Assembly (NCBI GenBank): GCA_013697635.1
Contig: JACCWM010000116.1
Coordinates: forward strand, 1-36,584
DNA length: 36,584 nt
Direction: 5' to 3'
Source of the DNA: Lujinxingiaceae bacterium
GTDB lineage: Bacteria; Myxococcota_A; Bradymonadia; Bradymonadales; Bradymonadaceae
Below are positions 6,802-14,776 of this stretch, piece after piece; within the stretch, counting starts at the first letter, position 1, and each line of letters opens with the position of its first letter. The notes beneath the pieces are model-generated. The model did not search any database. It was not told the DNA's origin and was given only the letters and a program-made list of their open reading frames with translations. The position numbers were made by a program, and so were the translations under genes.

Positions 6802-8463
6802 TTAGATCGCCGCGCCGGCCTGGGCGGCACGCGCAAACTTGCGCTTGATCCAGACCTGCTGGCCGAGGCCGAGCACGAGGTTGACGAAGTAGTAGAGTAC
6901 GAGGCCCGAGGGCAAAAACAACATGAAAGCCGTAAAGACGATGGGCATGATCTTCATCATCATGGCCATCTGTGCGTTGCCGGTGTCGATCGTGGTCATG
7001 CGCTGCTGGATCACCATGATGGCGCCCATCAAGATCGGCAGCACGAAGTACGGATCGGGCGCGGACAGGTCGACATACCACAGGGCGAAGTGCGCCTGAT
7101 AGAGCTCGACCGAGTTGTAGATCATCACGAAGAGGCCGTAAAGCACGGGCATCTGGATGAGCATGGGTAAGCAGCCCAAGGCGCTGACGTTGTGCTCCTT
7201 GAAGAGCTTCATCGTCTCTTCGGTCATACGCTGCTGATCGTTCTCGTACTTCTTTTTGACCTCTTGGAGCTTGGGCTGGATGAGCTTCATGCGCTCGGCG
7301 TTGACGTAGGCCTTGTCGGTGATCGGCCAGGTCACGATCTTGATCAGCAGCGTGAGCAAAATGATCGCCAGGCCCCAGTTACCCACCCAGCCGTTAAAAA
7401 GCACGAGCAGCCAGCGCAACGGGCGGGCGAGCACGGTGAGCAGGCCGTAGTCGACGCTCTCCTCGAGGCGGTGTCCGATATCCGAGAGCACGCCGTAGTC
7501 CTTGGGGCCCATGTAGAGCAGGTGGCTCTGGGTCAAGGTCATGCTCGGCGCGACGGTGAAGCTCTCGCTGGTCACGCGGGTGCGCATGTACATCGAGTCG
7601 ACGCGCGAGATCTCGCAGCGCGCAGCGCGATCGGCCGGCACGTTGGCCAACAAAAAGTAGCGCGTATCGATCGCGCCCCAGATCGTCTGGGCCGTGAAGA
7701 GCTGCGTCTTGTCTTCGACCTTTTGAAACAGGTAGCGCTCGGTGTCGTCGAGCAGACGGCAGACGCCCTCGAGCTCATCGGGTCGAAAGTCGAGGAAGTT
7801 GCGCTCAACGCTGGGATCGGGTGTGCCGAAAACGTCGACCGCGAGCCGGGCGCCGAGGGTATCGACGTGGCGGTTGTTGATCCGCACGTCCATGTTGATC
7901 ACGAAGGGCTGCTCGGCATCGATGCTGAAGATCTTGTCGATGTCGTAGCGGTTGCGCGGATCTTGATAGCGGTAGGTGATGCGCGAATAGCCATTGCCCG
8001 AGCGCACGCTCTCGGTGTCGATAAGCTCAAAAACCGTGCCCTGGGGCACGGAGAGCACGGTGCTGTCGAGAAAGGCGATGCTAAAGGGTCGGTAGGGAGA
8101 GTCTTCGGGAAAAGCGTTGAGCAGATCTCCGCGGCGCGAGTACTGCTCCGGATCGATGATGTGCACGCTTTGAACCGCAGCGTCGCGGTTGGTCAGCTCG
8201 ACCTTAAAGTGGGGCGTGACGAGCGTGTCGGTGCGCACCGCAATCTGGCGCGCGCTCGGCGGCGTCTCGCGCTCGTCGGGCTGCCTGTCGACCACGGGAG
8301 GCTGGTCGGGGCGCGGCTCAGGCGTAACCTCAACCTTCTCCACCCGACGCTCGGGCGTGGTTGCTGGCACCAGCTCGCCGGGCTTGGGAGCAAAAAAGAC
8401 TTGCCAGACCAGCAGCACGAGCCCACTCAAGACCATTGCGAGAACGAAACGCTTTTGCTCCAT
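6802..8463 (-). CDS. yidC: Membrane protein insertase YidC
   Basis: YidC inserts and folds inner-membrane proteins, alone or with the Sec translocon. The 553-residue protein starts MEQKRFVLAMVLSGLVLLVW, an N-terminal membrane anchor typical of Gram-negative YidC. A large periplasmic domain of about 300 residues follows. The conserved C-terminal part has five transmembrane segments, including NWGLAIILLTLLIKIVTWPI, LGCLPMLIQMPVLYGLF, a segment around PYFVLPILMGAIMVIQQRM, and FMLFLPSGLVLYYFVNL. An in-frame ATG eight codons upstream lies inside a 44-bp palindrome. I prefer 8463 because it gives the family N-terminus and has GAGA just upstream. Gram-negative-type length agrees with the outer-membrane context of the window. 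Confidence 0.96.
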   Translation of the reverse strand: MEQKRFVLAMVLSGLVLLVWQVFFAPKPGELVPATTPERRVEKVEVTPEPRPDQPPVVDRQPDERETPPSARQIAVRTDTLVTPHFKVELTNRDAAVQSVHIIDPEQYSRRGDLLNAFPEDSPYRPFSIAFLDSTVLSVPQGTVFELIDTESVRSGNGYSRITYRYQDPRNRYDIDKIFSIDAEQPFVINMDVRINNRHVDTLGARLAVDVFGTPDPSVERNFLDFRPDELEGVCRLLDDTERYLFQKVEDKTQLFTAQTIWGAIDTRYFLLANVPADRAARCEISRVDSMYMRTRVTSESFTVAPSMTLTQSHLLYMGPKDYGVLSDIGHRLEESVDYGLLTVLARPLRWLLVLFNGWVGNWGLAIILLTLLIKIVTWPITDKAYVNAERMKLIQPKLQEVKKKYENDQQRMTEETMKLFKEHNVSALGCLPMLIQMPVLYGLFVMIYNSVELYQAHFALWYVDLSAPDPYFVLPILMGAIMVIQQRMTTIDTGNAQMAMMMKIMPIVFTAFMLFLPSGLVLYYFVNLVLGLGQQVWIKRKFARAAQAGAAI

Positions 8464-8476
8464 AATTCTCAATCTT

Positions 8477-8520
8477 TTCGAATCCAAGAGGCGCCCTCGA
8501 GGGCGCCTCTTGGATTCGAA
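8477..8520. repeat. 44-bp perfect palindrome between yidD and yidC
   Basis: Positions 8477-8498 are the exact reverse complement of 8499-8520, with the centre at CTCGAG. It begins at the yidD stop codon and ends 13 nt before the yidC ATG. No T-run follows on either strand, so it is not a standard terminator. In mRNA it would form a ~20-bp hairpin that could stop or process the transcript or shield the yidC start. Confidence 0.9.
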
Positions 8521-8832
8521 CTACGGGACGGGATCGTAGCCTCCATCATGGAAGGGGTGACACCGTCCGATGCGCTTGATTCCCAGCCAACCCCCACGAA
8601 AGAGGCCGTAGCGGCGTAGGGCGACAAGCATGTATTGCGAGCAACTGGGCTGGTAGCGGCACGCGGGAGGTAACAAGGGGGAGATAAAGCGCTGGTAGAA
8701 GAGCACAAAGAGCACCCCACACCAGGTCAATGGGCCCAGGCGCCGAGGTGAGCTGACGGGCTGCTCGTCGCTGGTGTTCAGCGCCGTTTGCTCGTCGTGC
8801 TGGCTGTCAACGCGCGGCTCATCGACTTGCAC
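8521..8832 (-). CDS. yidD: Membrane protein insertion efficiency factor YidD
   Basis: This 103-residue protein carries the full YidD signature: a hydrophobic helix ([16 protein letters not shown]), then [46 protein letters not shown]. Three conserved cysteines are present. YidD is a small membrane-associated helper of YidC-dependent insertion. The first ~30 residues are polar and extra to the family. The start is GTG at 8832, 3 nt after the rnpA stop, so the genes are co-translated or coupled. Gene order rpmH-rnpA-yidD-yidC is classical. Confidence 0.95.
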   Translation of the reverse strand: MQVDEPRVDSQHDEQTALNTSDEQPVSSPRRLGPLTWCGVLFVLFYQRFISPLLPPACRYQPSCSQYMLVALRRYGLFRGGWLGIKRIGRCHPFHDGGYDPVP

Positions 8833-8835
8833 TGC

Positions 8836-9252
8836 TCAATCTCCCTTACGCCGTGTCGGCGTGAAAGCCGACAGTCGCACGAGCTCCTCGCTCAGAGCGG
8901 TGAGCGAGGGCAATTGGGCGCCGGCCTTGACGATGATGACCATGTCGAAGCCTGCGGGAAAACGGGCCTTGTTTTGGCGAAAGATCTCGCGAATGTGCCG
9001 CTTCCAGACGTTTCGCACCACGGCATTGCCCACCTTGCGCGCCACGGTCAATCCGATGCGCGAGCACTCCAACCCGTTGTTGCTCGTGTACACCACCAGG
9101 AATTTGCCCGATCGCCGCTGACCCCTTCGCTGGGTCCTCAAAAAGTCGGAGCGCTTTCGCAGTCGTTCTTCTTTGCGAAAACGCTCGTCGTCGCGATACG
9201 ACGCCAGCACCTCTGGCTCAATCGATGGGCTGGGGCACGCGTCGCTCGGCAT
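8836..9252 (-). CDS. rnpA: RNase P protein component
   Basis: RnpA binds the RNase P RNA and helps it cleave the 5' leader of pre-tRNAs. Family motifs are visible: FRKEERLRKRSDFLR, GKFLVVYTSNN, and the RNR-type helix RIGLTVARKVGNAVVRNVWKRHIREIFR with several basic residues. There is an extra polar N-terminus of about 25 residues. The ATG at 9252 is chosen; a GTG two codons upstream (9258) is equally possible, and neither has a convincing ribosome binding site. It lies 17 nt after rpmH. Confidence 0.94.
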   Translation of the reverse strand: MPSDACPSPSIEPEVLASYRDDERFRKEERLRKRSDFLRTQRRGQRRSGKFLVVYTSNNGLECSRIGLTVARKVGNAVVRNVWKRHIREIFRQNKARFPAGFDMVIIVKAGAQLPSLTALSEELVRLSAFTPTRRKGD

Positions 9253-9269
9253 GGGCACTACATCTTTGG

Positions 9270-9422
9270 TTACTTGGTGTACTTTGGCACGGCAAGGCTC
9301 TTGCGACCCTTGGCGCGACGGCGTTTGAGGACGAGACGTCCACCAACGGTCTTCATACGGGCACGAAAGCCGTGCGTGCGGCGACGTTTTACTTTGCTTG
9401 GTTGATACGTTCTTTTGCTCAT
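9270..9422 (-). CDS. rpmH: 50S ribosomal protein L34
   Basis: This 50-codon gene translates to [20 protein letters not shown] and continues [25 protein letters not shown], an unmistakable L34 of the large ribosomal subunit. It ends PKYTK, slightly longer than the common 44-47 residues. The start codon is ATG at 9422, with GGAA/CGGATC upstream. It is the first gene of the rpmH-rnpA-yidD-yidC-jag-mnmE series and has a promoter about 130 bp upstream. Confidence 0.98.
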   Translation of the reverse strand: MSKRTYQPSKVKRRRTHGFRARMKTVGGRLVLKRRRAKGRKSLAVPKYTK

Positions 9423-9552
9423 GATCCGTTCCTTACTAGCGTTCTATGATTCATCCAAAAAGACTTCGAAAAGCCTAAGCAGCCCAGTTGACCAACCTCA
9501 GCGTCAAAAACACAAAGGCGGTCCCCTTATTCCCAGGGGGCAGAGCGCCGCC

Positions 9553-9581
9553 ATAAAACATCATCGGGGCGGGGAAGTCAA
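9553..9581 (-). promoter_or_regulatory. Sigma70-like promoter upstream of rpmH
   Basis: On the minus strand TTGACT (9576-9581) and TTTTAT (9553-9558) have 17-nt spacing, predicting a start near 9546 and a leader of about 120 nt. It lies between the dnaA stop and rpmH and would drive the rpmH-mnmE genes independently of dnaA. Confidence 0.6.
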
Positions 9582-9612
9582 GTTCACAAGGGCGCAATGA
9601 TGGCGCCGCTGT

Positions 9613-11100
9613 TCAACGAATAAGCAGCGCTTCGAGCTCGTCGATCAAGGCGATCAGCTGGTCGTCCTCGTCTTGCACGAGTCCCTCGATTTTGCGACAG
9701 GCTGCGAGCACGGTGGTGTGGTCCTTGCCGCCGAATTTGCGCCCGAGCTCGGGAAAGGAGTCGCTGGTGTGCTTTCGTGCCAGATACATGGCGATCTGGC
9801 GCGGCTCGCTGATGTTGCGCGTGCGCCGCGCGCCCTTGATATCGGCTGCCTTGAGATCGAAGTGCGCGGCGACCACTCGGATGATCTGCTCGACGTTGAC
9901 CTGGCGTCCTTGTTCGACGTGCATGCGCTTGAGCATCTGGCGCGCAAAATCCAGGGTCAGCGGGCTACCGACCAAGAGGGCCTGCGCGCCCAGGCGAATC
10001 AGCGTGCCTTCGAGCTCGCGCACGTTGGTGCGGATGCTGCTGGCAAGCAGCATGCCGACCTCTTTGGAGAGGCTGATGCCGTCGGCCTCGGCTTTTTTCT
10101 CGAGGATCGCCAGGCGTGTCTCAATCTCGGGAGGCTGGATGTCGGCGATCAGCCCCCAGGCAAAACGGCTGGCCAGGCGCTCCTCGATGCCGGGAAGCTC
10201 CTTGGGCGGCTTGTCCGAGGTGACCACGATTTGCTTGCCCCCCTGGTGCAGAGCATTGAAGGTGTGGAAGAACTCCTCCTGGGTGGAGTCCTTGCCACCG
10301 ATGAACTGGATGTCGTCGACGAGCAGCACGTCGCAGTTGTTGCGAAACTGCATGCGAAACGAGTTCATGTCCTTGTTGCGAAGCGAGGTGATCAGCTGGT
10401 TCATGAAGTGTTCGGAGGACAAGTTGAGCACGCGCGCCGCCGGGTTGTTGCGCAAGATCTCGATGCCCACGGCCTGCAAGAGATGGGTCTTGCCAAGGCC
10501 GACGCCGCCAAAGACGAACAGCGGATTGTAGCTCTGGGCGGGTTTGCTCGCCACGGCGGCGCAGGCCGCGTGGGTGAACTGGTTGGAGGGCCCGACGACA
10601 TACTCCTCGAAGGTGTAGCGCGGGTTGAGGCCGGCCGCTTGAATGCGCCGCTGAAGCTCCTCCTCACGGGAGAGCGTAGCCCGGATTACGGGGTTGGCGC
10701 CGATCTCGGCGCCGCCAAGGGGCACAAGCTCGACGCGCTCGGGAAACAAGCTGCCCTGGGTGTCGTCTTGCGATACGCGCGCGATGCGCGCCATTCTGGC
10801 CGCGACCGGGCGCTCTTCGAGATCAATCACGGCGTCGAAGGCCTCGCTGATCGCGTCGAAGGCGCCCTCGACATCGATGACCACTTCAATGCGCGCGCCG
10901 GTCGTGCTGCGCAAGGCATCCTCGATCAGATCGAGATAGTTGTCTTCGATCCAGGCCTTGAAGAAGTCATCGGAGACCTCCAGATAGACCGTCAGATCTT
11001 GCTGGTGATGGAAGCGAATGTTCCGAAACCAGGCGTCGAAGTTGTGAGCGCTGACTTTGGCTTTGAGGTCGCAAAGCGCTGTCTGCCAGATGTCTGTCAT
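9613..11100 (-). CDS. dnaA: Chromosomal replication initiator DnaA
   Basis: This 495-residue DnaA has all four domains. Domain I starts MTDIWQTALCDLKAKVSAHNFDAWF. Domain II is a variable linker (about 85-155). The AAA+ domain III has Walker A GGVGLGKT (198-205) and Walker B LLVDDIQF (259-266). Domain IV has the DnaA-box-binding signature with GKDHTTVLAACRKIEGL near the C-terminus and RNISEPRQIAMYLARKHT. DnaA-ATP opens the origin and loads helicase. The gene is followed on the same strand by rpmH, whereas in most bacteria rpmH and dnaA diverge around the origin; no dnaN is in the window. No good ribosome binding site precedes the ATG at 11100. Confidence 0.98.
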   Translation of the reverse strand: MTDIWQTALCDLKAKVSAHNFDAWFRNIRFHHQQDLTVYLEVSDDFFKAWIEDNYLDLIEDALRSTTGARIEVVIDVEGAFDAISEAFDAVIDLEERPVAARMARIARVSQDDTQGSLFPERVELVPLGGAEIGANPVIRATLSREEELQRRIQAAGLNPRYTFEEYVVGPSNQFTHAACAAVASKPAQSYNPLFVFGGVGLGKTHLLQAVGIEILRNNPAARVLNLSSEHFMNQLITSLRNKDMNSFRMQFRNNCDVLLVDDIQFIGGKDSTQEEFFHTFNALHQGGKQIVVTSDKPPKELPGIEERLASRFAWGLIADIQPPEIETRLAILEKKAEADGISLSKEVGMLLASSIRTNVRELEGTLIRLGAQALLVGSPLTLDFARQMLKRMHVEQGRQVNVEQIIRVVAAHFDLKAADIKGARRTRNISEPRQIAMYLARKHTSDSFPELGRKFGGKDHTTVLAACRKIEGLVQDEDDQLIALIDELEALLIR

Positions 11101-11448
11101 GGGCCGAGTCTACTACTACTACAAAAAAAAATGCACTTTCGGGGAAGTTCTTGGAGCGGTGACGAGCTCTGAAGTTATCGATCAACGCCCGCGCAATGAA
11201 AAGTCGATTCTCGTTGAACCGTCGTCAGCAAGCCGGCAAAACGCCGTGAATGTCCCGTGTTTTCAACAACTTAATGCCGTCTTAAAAAATGTGTTGAAGT
11301 TGGCCGCAAGGGTGTTGGCCAGGGTCTTGGCATCGCTCGCCAGCACAGCCTGGGCATGCCGAGAGATGGCCAAGGTGGTGGAAATCCATCGAAACTCTCG
11401 CCCTGCCCGCAAACCTTGGGCGATGCGATCGGGTGGGCAGCCAGGCGA
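11101..11448. other. 348-bp gap upstream of dnaA: TAG-trinucleotide run, A-tract, no clear origin
   Basis: No gene is supported here. Directly before dnaA the minus strand has four TAG trinucleotides (11111-11122) preceded by nine Ts (11123-11131), resembling a DnaA-trio element beside an AT-rich patch. A site TTATCGATC near 11174 and TTCAACA-like sites near 11260-11300 are only weak matches to the DnaA box TTATCCACA. The 5' regulatory region of dnaA must lie here. A replication origin is possible but not shown. Confidence 0.35.
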
Positions 11449-12105
11449 TCAGGCGATGCCGGATTTGCCCATCATCAAGAAGGCCGTCGGATCGACGCCC
11501 AGGCGGTTCAAGGCCTGATCCCAGTTGTAGGCGGGAATCGAGTCGAAGAAGAGATCCTCTTCGAAGTCGAGGATCAGCCAGGAGCCATCCTCGATCTCGG
11601 CCTCGAGTTGGCCGGGGCCCCAACCGGAGTAGCCGATGAAGGGCCGGTAGTTGCCCTCCTGCAGACCAAGCGCGAAACCCTCGATCACGTCGCCCGAGGC
11701 GGCCAGAAACCAACCCTCGGCAAAGGCCAGCGTGGAGTTGTCCTCCAAACTCTTGAGAAACTGCTTGGAGTGGCGCGTGGTGTAGCCGGCGCCCGGGGCC
11801 AGGTGCTCCTGGAAGATCAACCAGAGTTGCTCGATGCGCACCGGACCCCCAAAATAGACATGCACATCGAAGCTGTTCGGCACCACCTTTCGGGCAATGT
11901 CCTCGTTGACGCTCTGGATCAGCGAGCCAAAGTCGATCTCGAGCGGCTTATTGATGATAAAGCCCATCGCGCCTTCCTCGTCGTGGTGAACGATGACCAC
12001 CACGGCGCGCTCAAAGGGGCTACCGTCGAGCTTTGGCGAGGCGATCAGGAATCCTGGCGAAAGCGAGCGGGCGGTGGGCAGGGCACGATTTGGATTAAAA
12101 GACAT
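11449..12105 (-). CDS. YqgE/AlgH family protein
   Basis: This 218-residue protein matches the YqgE/AlgH (DUF179) family. Motifs are: an N-terminal SLSPGFLIASPKLDGSPFERAVVVIVHHDEEGAMGFIINKP, then VYFGGPVRIEQLWLIFQ, LEDNSTLAFAEGWFLAASGDVIE, and FIGYSGWGPGQLEAEIEDGSW. The biochemical function is not settled; in Pseudomonas AlgH has been linked to alginate regulation. It has no signal peptide. The ATG at 12105 follows an AGGAG about 8 nt upstream. It is transcribed alone, with dnaA 348 bp downstream and the tRNA cluster divergent on the other side. Confidence 0.94.
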   Translation of the reverse strand: MSFNPNRALPTARSLSPGFLIASPKLDGSPFERAVVVIVHHDEEGAMGFIINKPLEIDFGSLIQSVNEDIARKVVPNSFDVHVYFGGPVRIEQLWLIFQEHLAPGAGYTTRHSKQFLKSLEDNSTLAFAEGWFLAASGDVIEGFALGLQEGNYRPFIGYSGWGPGQLEAEIEDGSWLILDFEEDLFFDSIPAYNWDQALNRLGVDPTAFLMMGKSGIA

Positions 12106-12500
12106 ACCAGTGTTCTCCTGTGTGTTCCTATTTTACGGGGCGTCGGCGGATTCGGGAGTCAAGGCGCTCATGCCAGAGGTCGCCACAACGCGGCCCTTTT
12201 GGCAGAGCAGACGGCCCTCGACTCCAGGGCACACCAGGGCACAAAGGCGACGCGCTCCATCAAGTTTCTAACTCATTGTAAGTTCTGCGCTTCTTACGAC
12301 TCCGAATCTAAGATTGTGGGTCTAAAGTCAATATCGGCACGGGAATTTCCCGTCAATTATTGTCGCGCACGGCCAACGGCCGGCGCGTCTGCCTCAAAGT
12401 TGCTCACGTGTTGCTTGACAGCCCCTGGTTAGCCGATTATGTTGCCCAGCCTGTCTGCTCCTGCTTTTTGAGAGCAGGTCAGGCATGAACAGCCCGGTAA
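12106..12500. other. 395-bp gap upstream of tRNA cluster: promoter and short palindrome
   Basis: No gene is visible. It holds the yqgE 5' region at its left end, a 7-bp inverted repeat with one central base at 12339-12353 (ACGGGAA/TTCCCGT) that could be an operator, the tRNA promoter at 12415-12443 and a 6-bp leader hairpin near 12460-12478. Confidence 0.5.
12415..12443 (+). promoter_or_regulatory. Strong sigma70-like promoter of the tRNA cluster
   Basis: A perfect -35 TTGACA (12415-12420) is 17 nt from TATGTT (12438-12443), predicting a start near 12450, about 50 nt before tRNA-His. It may also feed tRNA-Leu and tig if the hairpin at 12917-12949 is read through. Confidence 0.75.
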
Positions 12501-12575
12501 GGTGGGTGTAGCTCAGTTGGTTAGAGCGCAGGTTTGTGGTACCTGAGGTCGCGGGTTCAATTCCCGTCATCCACC
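12501..12575 (+). tRNA. tRNA-His (GTG)
   Basis: Complete cloverleaf: acceptor GTGGGTG pairs with CATCCAC with one G-U, D-arm GCTCAGTTGG, anticodon stem CAGGT/ACCTG with loop TTGTGGT (anticodon GTG), and T-arm GGGTTCAATTCCC. A G at 12501 supplies the histidine-specific G-1 opposite C73. CCA is not encoded. Confidence 0.97.
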
Positions 12576-12641
12576 CTTGCTCCGTATCACTGGTCCACCA
12601 GGGCCGGTGTGGGGTATGGCAGGACACGTCAGTTTTTGTGC

Positions 12642-12715
<74 letters not shown>

Positions 12716-12772
12716 TCGACGCTTCAGACGTGTGTTTCATCCCAGGTAGGCGCTTGTATCTTCGCCGCCCTC

Positions 12773-12846
12773 GGGCCAGTAGCTCAATCAGGCAGAGCAG
12801 CGGACTCTTAATCCGGAGGTTGAAGGTTCGATTCCTTCCTGGCCCA
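12773..12846 (+). tRNA. tRNA-Lys (CTT)
   Basis: Complete cloverleaf: acceptor GGGCCAG with CTGGCCC, anticodon stem CGGA/TCCG with loop CTCTTAA (anticodon CTT), T-arm AAGGTTCGATTCCTT, discriminator A. CCA is not encoded. Confidence 0.97.
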
Positions 12847-12916
12847 TTTGCAAGAGCGGCGGTGCGTACACACTCACACCGCGTACCCTTCAGTTAAGAA
12901 AGTTAAGAGTGAACCG

Positions 12917-12949
12917 GAGAGCCGAGTTGAGGGTATCGACTCGGCTCTC
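12917..12949 (+). other. Hairpin between tRNA-Lys and tRNA-Leu, possible weak terminator
   Basis: An 11-bp perfect stem (12917-12927 with 12939-12949) has an 11-nt loop. It is followed by GGTCGTTTCC rather than a clean T-run. It could end or pause the His-Arg-Lys transcript or guide processing. Confidence 0.5.
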
Positions 12950-13051
12950 GGTCGTTTCCAGGCAGGCCGAAGGCGTGCGCAGCATCTGAAGTGGATGCGT
13001 TCGCCAGGTTGTTTTGAAAGAACTCGGCGTTTTTTTAAGTTGAGATCTTTT

Positions 13052-13133
<82 letters not shown>

Positions 13134-13262
13134 TCTTCGTGGCCGATCGGCATTTTGTGATCGCGCAGGCTTTTTGAACGTTTGAACCCCAAACCGAACC
13201 CATATTTTGGCCGGCCTCGTCACTTGCGAGCGGGCGCCGGTCTGAACCTAAGGAGATGATCG

Positions 13263-14630
13263 ATGCCTATCGAGGTACAAGAAACAGGCCCCTTGACGCG
13301 CCTTGCTGCCGTAACCGTACCTGCCGCGGAGTATCGCCGCGAGGTCGACAAGTCGCTCAAGCAGCTCGCCGGACGCGTCAAAGTCAAAGGCTTTCGCAAG
13401 GGCCACATCCCACTCTCGGTGATGCGCCAGCGCTACGGCGACGCCGTCACCCGCGAGGTGATCGAGGAGCTGGTCCAAAAGTACGTCAGCGATCTGGTCA
13501 AGCAACACGACAACGTGCTGTTCTTGGGCACGCCCCAGATCAACGAATTGCCCGTCGAAGACAAGGGCGCGCTGCAATTCAACATCGACCTCGAGCTTCG
13601 CCCGAACATCGATCCGATAGGCTACATGGGCCTGGAGGTCGAGAAGCCCGAGCCGGCGGTGGATTCGGCCGCGATCGACGCCCAGCTCGAGCAGCTGCGC
13701 GAGCAGGCCGCCAGCCTCGAGCCCGTCTTGCACCGCACGACGATCCTCGAGGGTGATACGGTCGTGGTCGACTTTGCCTTTGTCGGCGACAACCCTGAGC
13801 TCGAGAATTTCAAGGGCGACGATGCCCAGCTCGAGGTCGGCTCCAAGAATGCGCTCCCCGGCATCAACGAGGCCTTGATCGGCGCGGAGTTTGGCGCCGT
13901 GCTCGAGCCCGAGATCACGCTCGACGACAACTTCCCCGTTGAGAATCTGCGTGGCCAGAGTGTGGCCGTGCGCCTGACGGTCAAGGCCGTCAAGAAGCGC
14001 GTTTTGCCCGAGATCAACGACGACTTTGCCAAGGCCAGCGGCCAGGCCGAGACCCTGCTCGATCTGCGCTCGAAGCTGCGCAAGGAGCTCGAAGCCCAGC
14101 GCGAGCACCAGGCCATGCACCTGGCCGAGGAGAGCCTGATGGATCGGCTGATCGCTCAAAACGACTTCGAGCTGCCCCCGCTCTTTGTCGACTCCCAGCT
14201 CGAGCACGGCGCGCGCCAGCGCGTCCAGCAGATGCTCGGACAACAGGAGGTCGACCTCGAGGCGCTTGGCCTCGACCTCACCCAGATCAAGGAGGCGATC
14301 CGTGAGGAAACCATCGCCCAGATCAAGGGGGAGTTTTTGTTGATGGCGATCGCCGAAAAAGAGCAGCTCAAGCTCGATGACGCCGACATGAAGGCCTACT
14401 TCGAGCATCGCGCCGCTCACGCCAACGTGCCGGCGCGCCAGATCGAGGGCTATATGCGCCAAGATCGCGAGCGCTGGCGCCAGGCGACCGCGCTGGCCCT
14501 GCTCGAGAAGACGCGCCAGTTCTTGCTCAAGGAGGCTACGCTCAAAAATGTCGCGTGGCCCAGCGAGAGCGCTGAGCTCGACGAGCTCGGCGCCGATGCC
14601 CCGGCCGAGGTTGGCGACGAGCAGGAATGA
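13263..14630 (+). CDS. tig: Trigger factor (ribosome-associated chaperone and prolyl isomerase)
   Basis: Trigger factor binds ribosomal protein L23 at the exit tunnel and shields nascent chains. The 455-residue protein has the ribosome-binding domain with the signature GFRKGHIP (about residues 43-50), a central FKBP-type domain (GDTVVVDFAFVGD ... PGINEALIGAEFGAVLEPEITL) and a long helical C-terminal chaperone domain. It ends in an acidic tail. The ATG at 13263 is preceded by AAGGAG nine nt upstream, the best ribosome binding site in the window. It heads the tig-clpP-clpX-lon quality-control series. Confidence 0.97.
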   Translation: MPIEVQETGPLTRLAAVTVPAAEYRREVDKSLKQLAGRVKVKGFRKGHIPLSVMRQRYGDAVTREVIEELVQKYVSDLVKQHDNVLFLGTPQINELPVEDKGALQFNIDLELRPNIDPIGYMGLEVEKPEPAVDSAAIDAQLEQLREQAASLEPVLHRTTILEGDTVVVDFAFVGDNPELENFKGDDAQLEVGSKNALPGINEALIGAEFGAVLEPEITLDDNFPVENLRGQSVAVRLTVKAVKKRVLPEINDDFAKASGQAETLLDLRSKLRKELEAQREHQAMHLAEESLMDRLIAQNDFELPPLFVDSQLEHGARQRVQQMLGQQEVDLEALGLDLTQIKEAIREETIAQIKGEFLLMAIAEKEQLKLDDADMKAYFEHRAAHANVPARQIEGYMRQDRERWRQATALALLEKTRQFLLKEATLKNVAWPSESAELDELGADAPAEVGDEQE

Positions 14631-14685
14631 AACTTGCGCAACGCGCACTTAGCCAATAAGCCTTGAGCGACTACTTTACGCCAGG

Positions 14686-14728
14686 GGCCAGGGCGCGCCG
14701 GCCTCCAAAAAGCCGGCGCGCCCTGGCC
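14686..14728 (+). other. Strong 17-bp hairpin between tig and clpP, no T-run
   Basis: Positions 14686-14702 pair perfectly with 14712-14728 around a 9-nt loop; the stem is almost pure GC. No T-tract follows on either strand. It may stabilise the tig mRNA 3' end, cause partial termination or mark a processing site that sets the tig:clpP ratio. Confidence 0.8.
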
Positions 14729-14776
14729 AAGTGCCTGTTGTATGTGATTTTACCCACTAGCTAGCCGAGTTTATCC

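Noticed and set aside
5202-7170. Long plus-strand frames rich in Gly, Leu, Ala opposite jag
   Set aside because: They are mirror frames of the Ala/Lys/Pro repeats in jag and show no domain or start context.
9593-9612. Terminator after dnaA
   Set aside because: Only a 5-bp stem with no T-run lies here; not convincing.
11160-11300. DnaA-box cluster (oriC)
   Set aside because: Only matches of about 6 of 9 bases to the consensus were found, which is near background.
14680-14728. Rho-independent terminator after tig
   Set aside because: The stem is strong, but no T-run follows on either strand.
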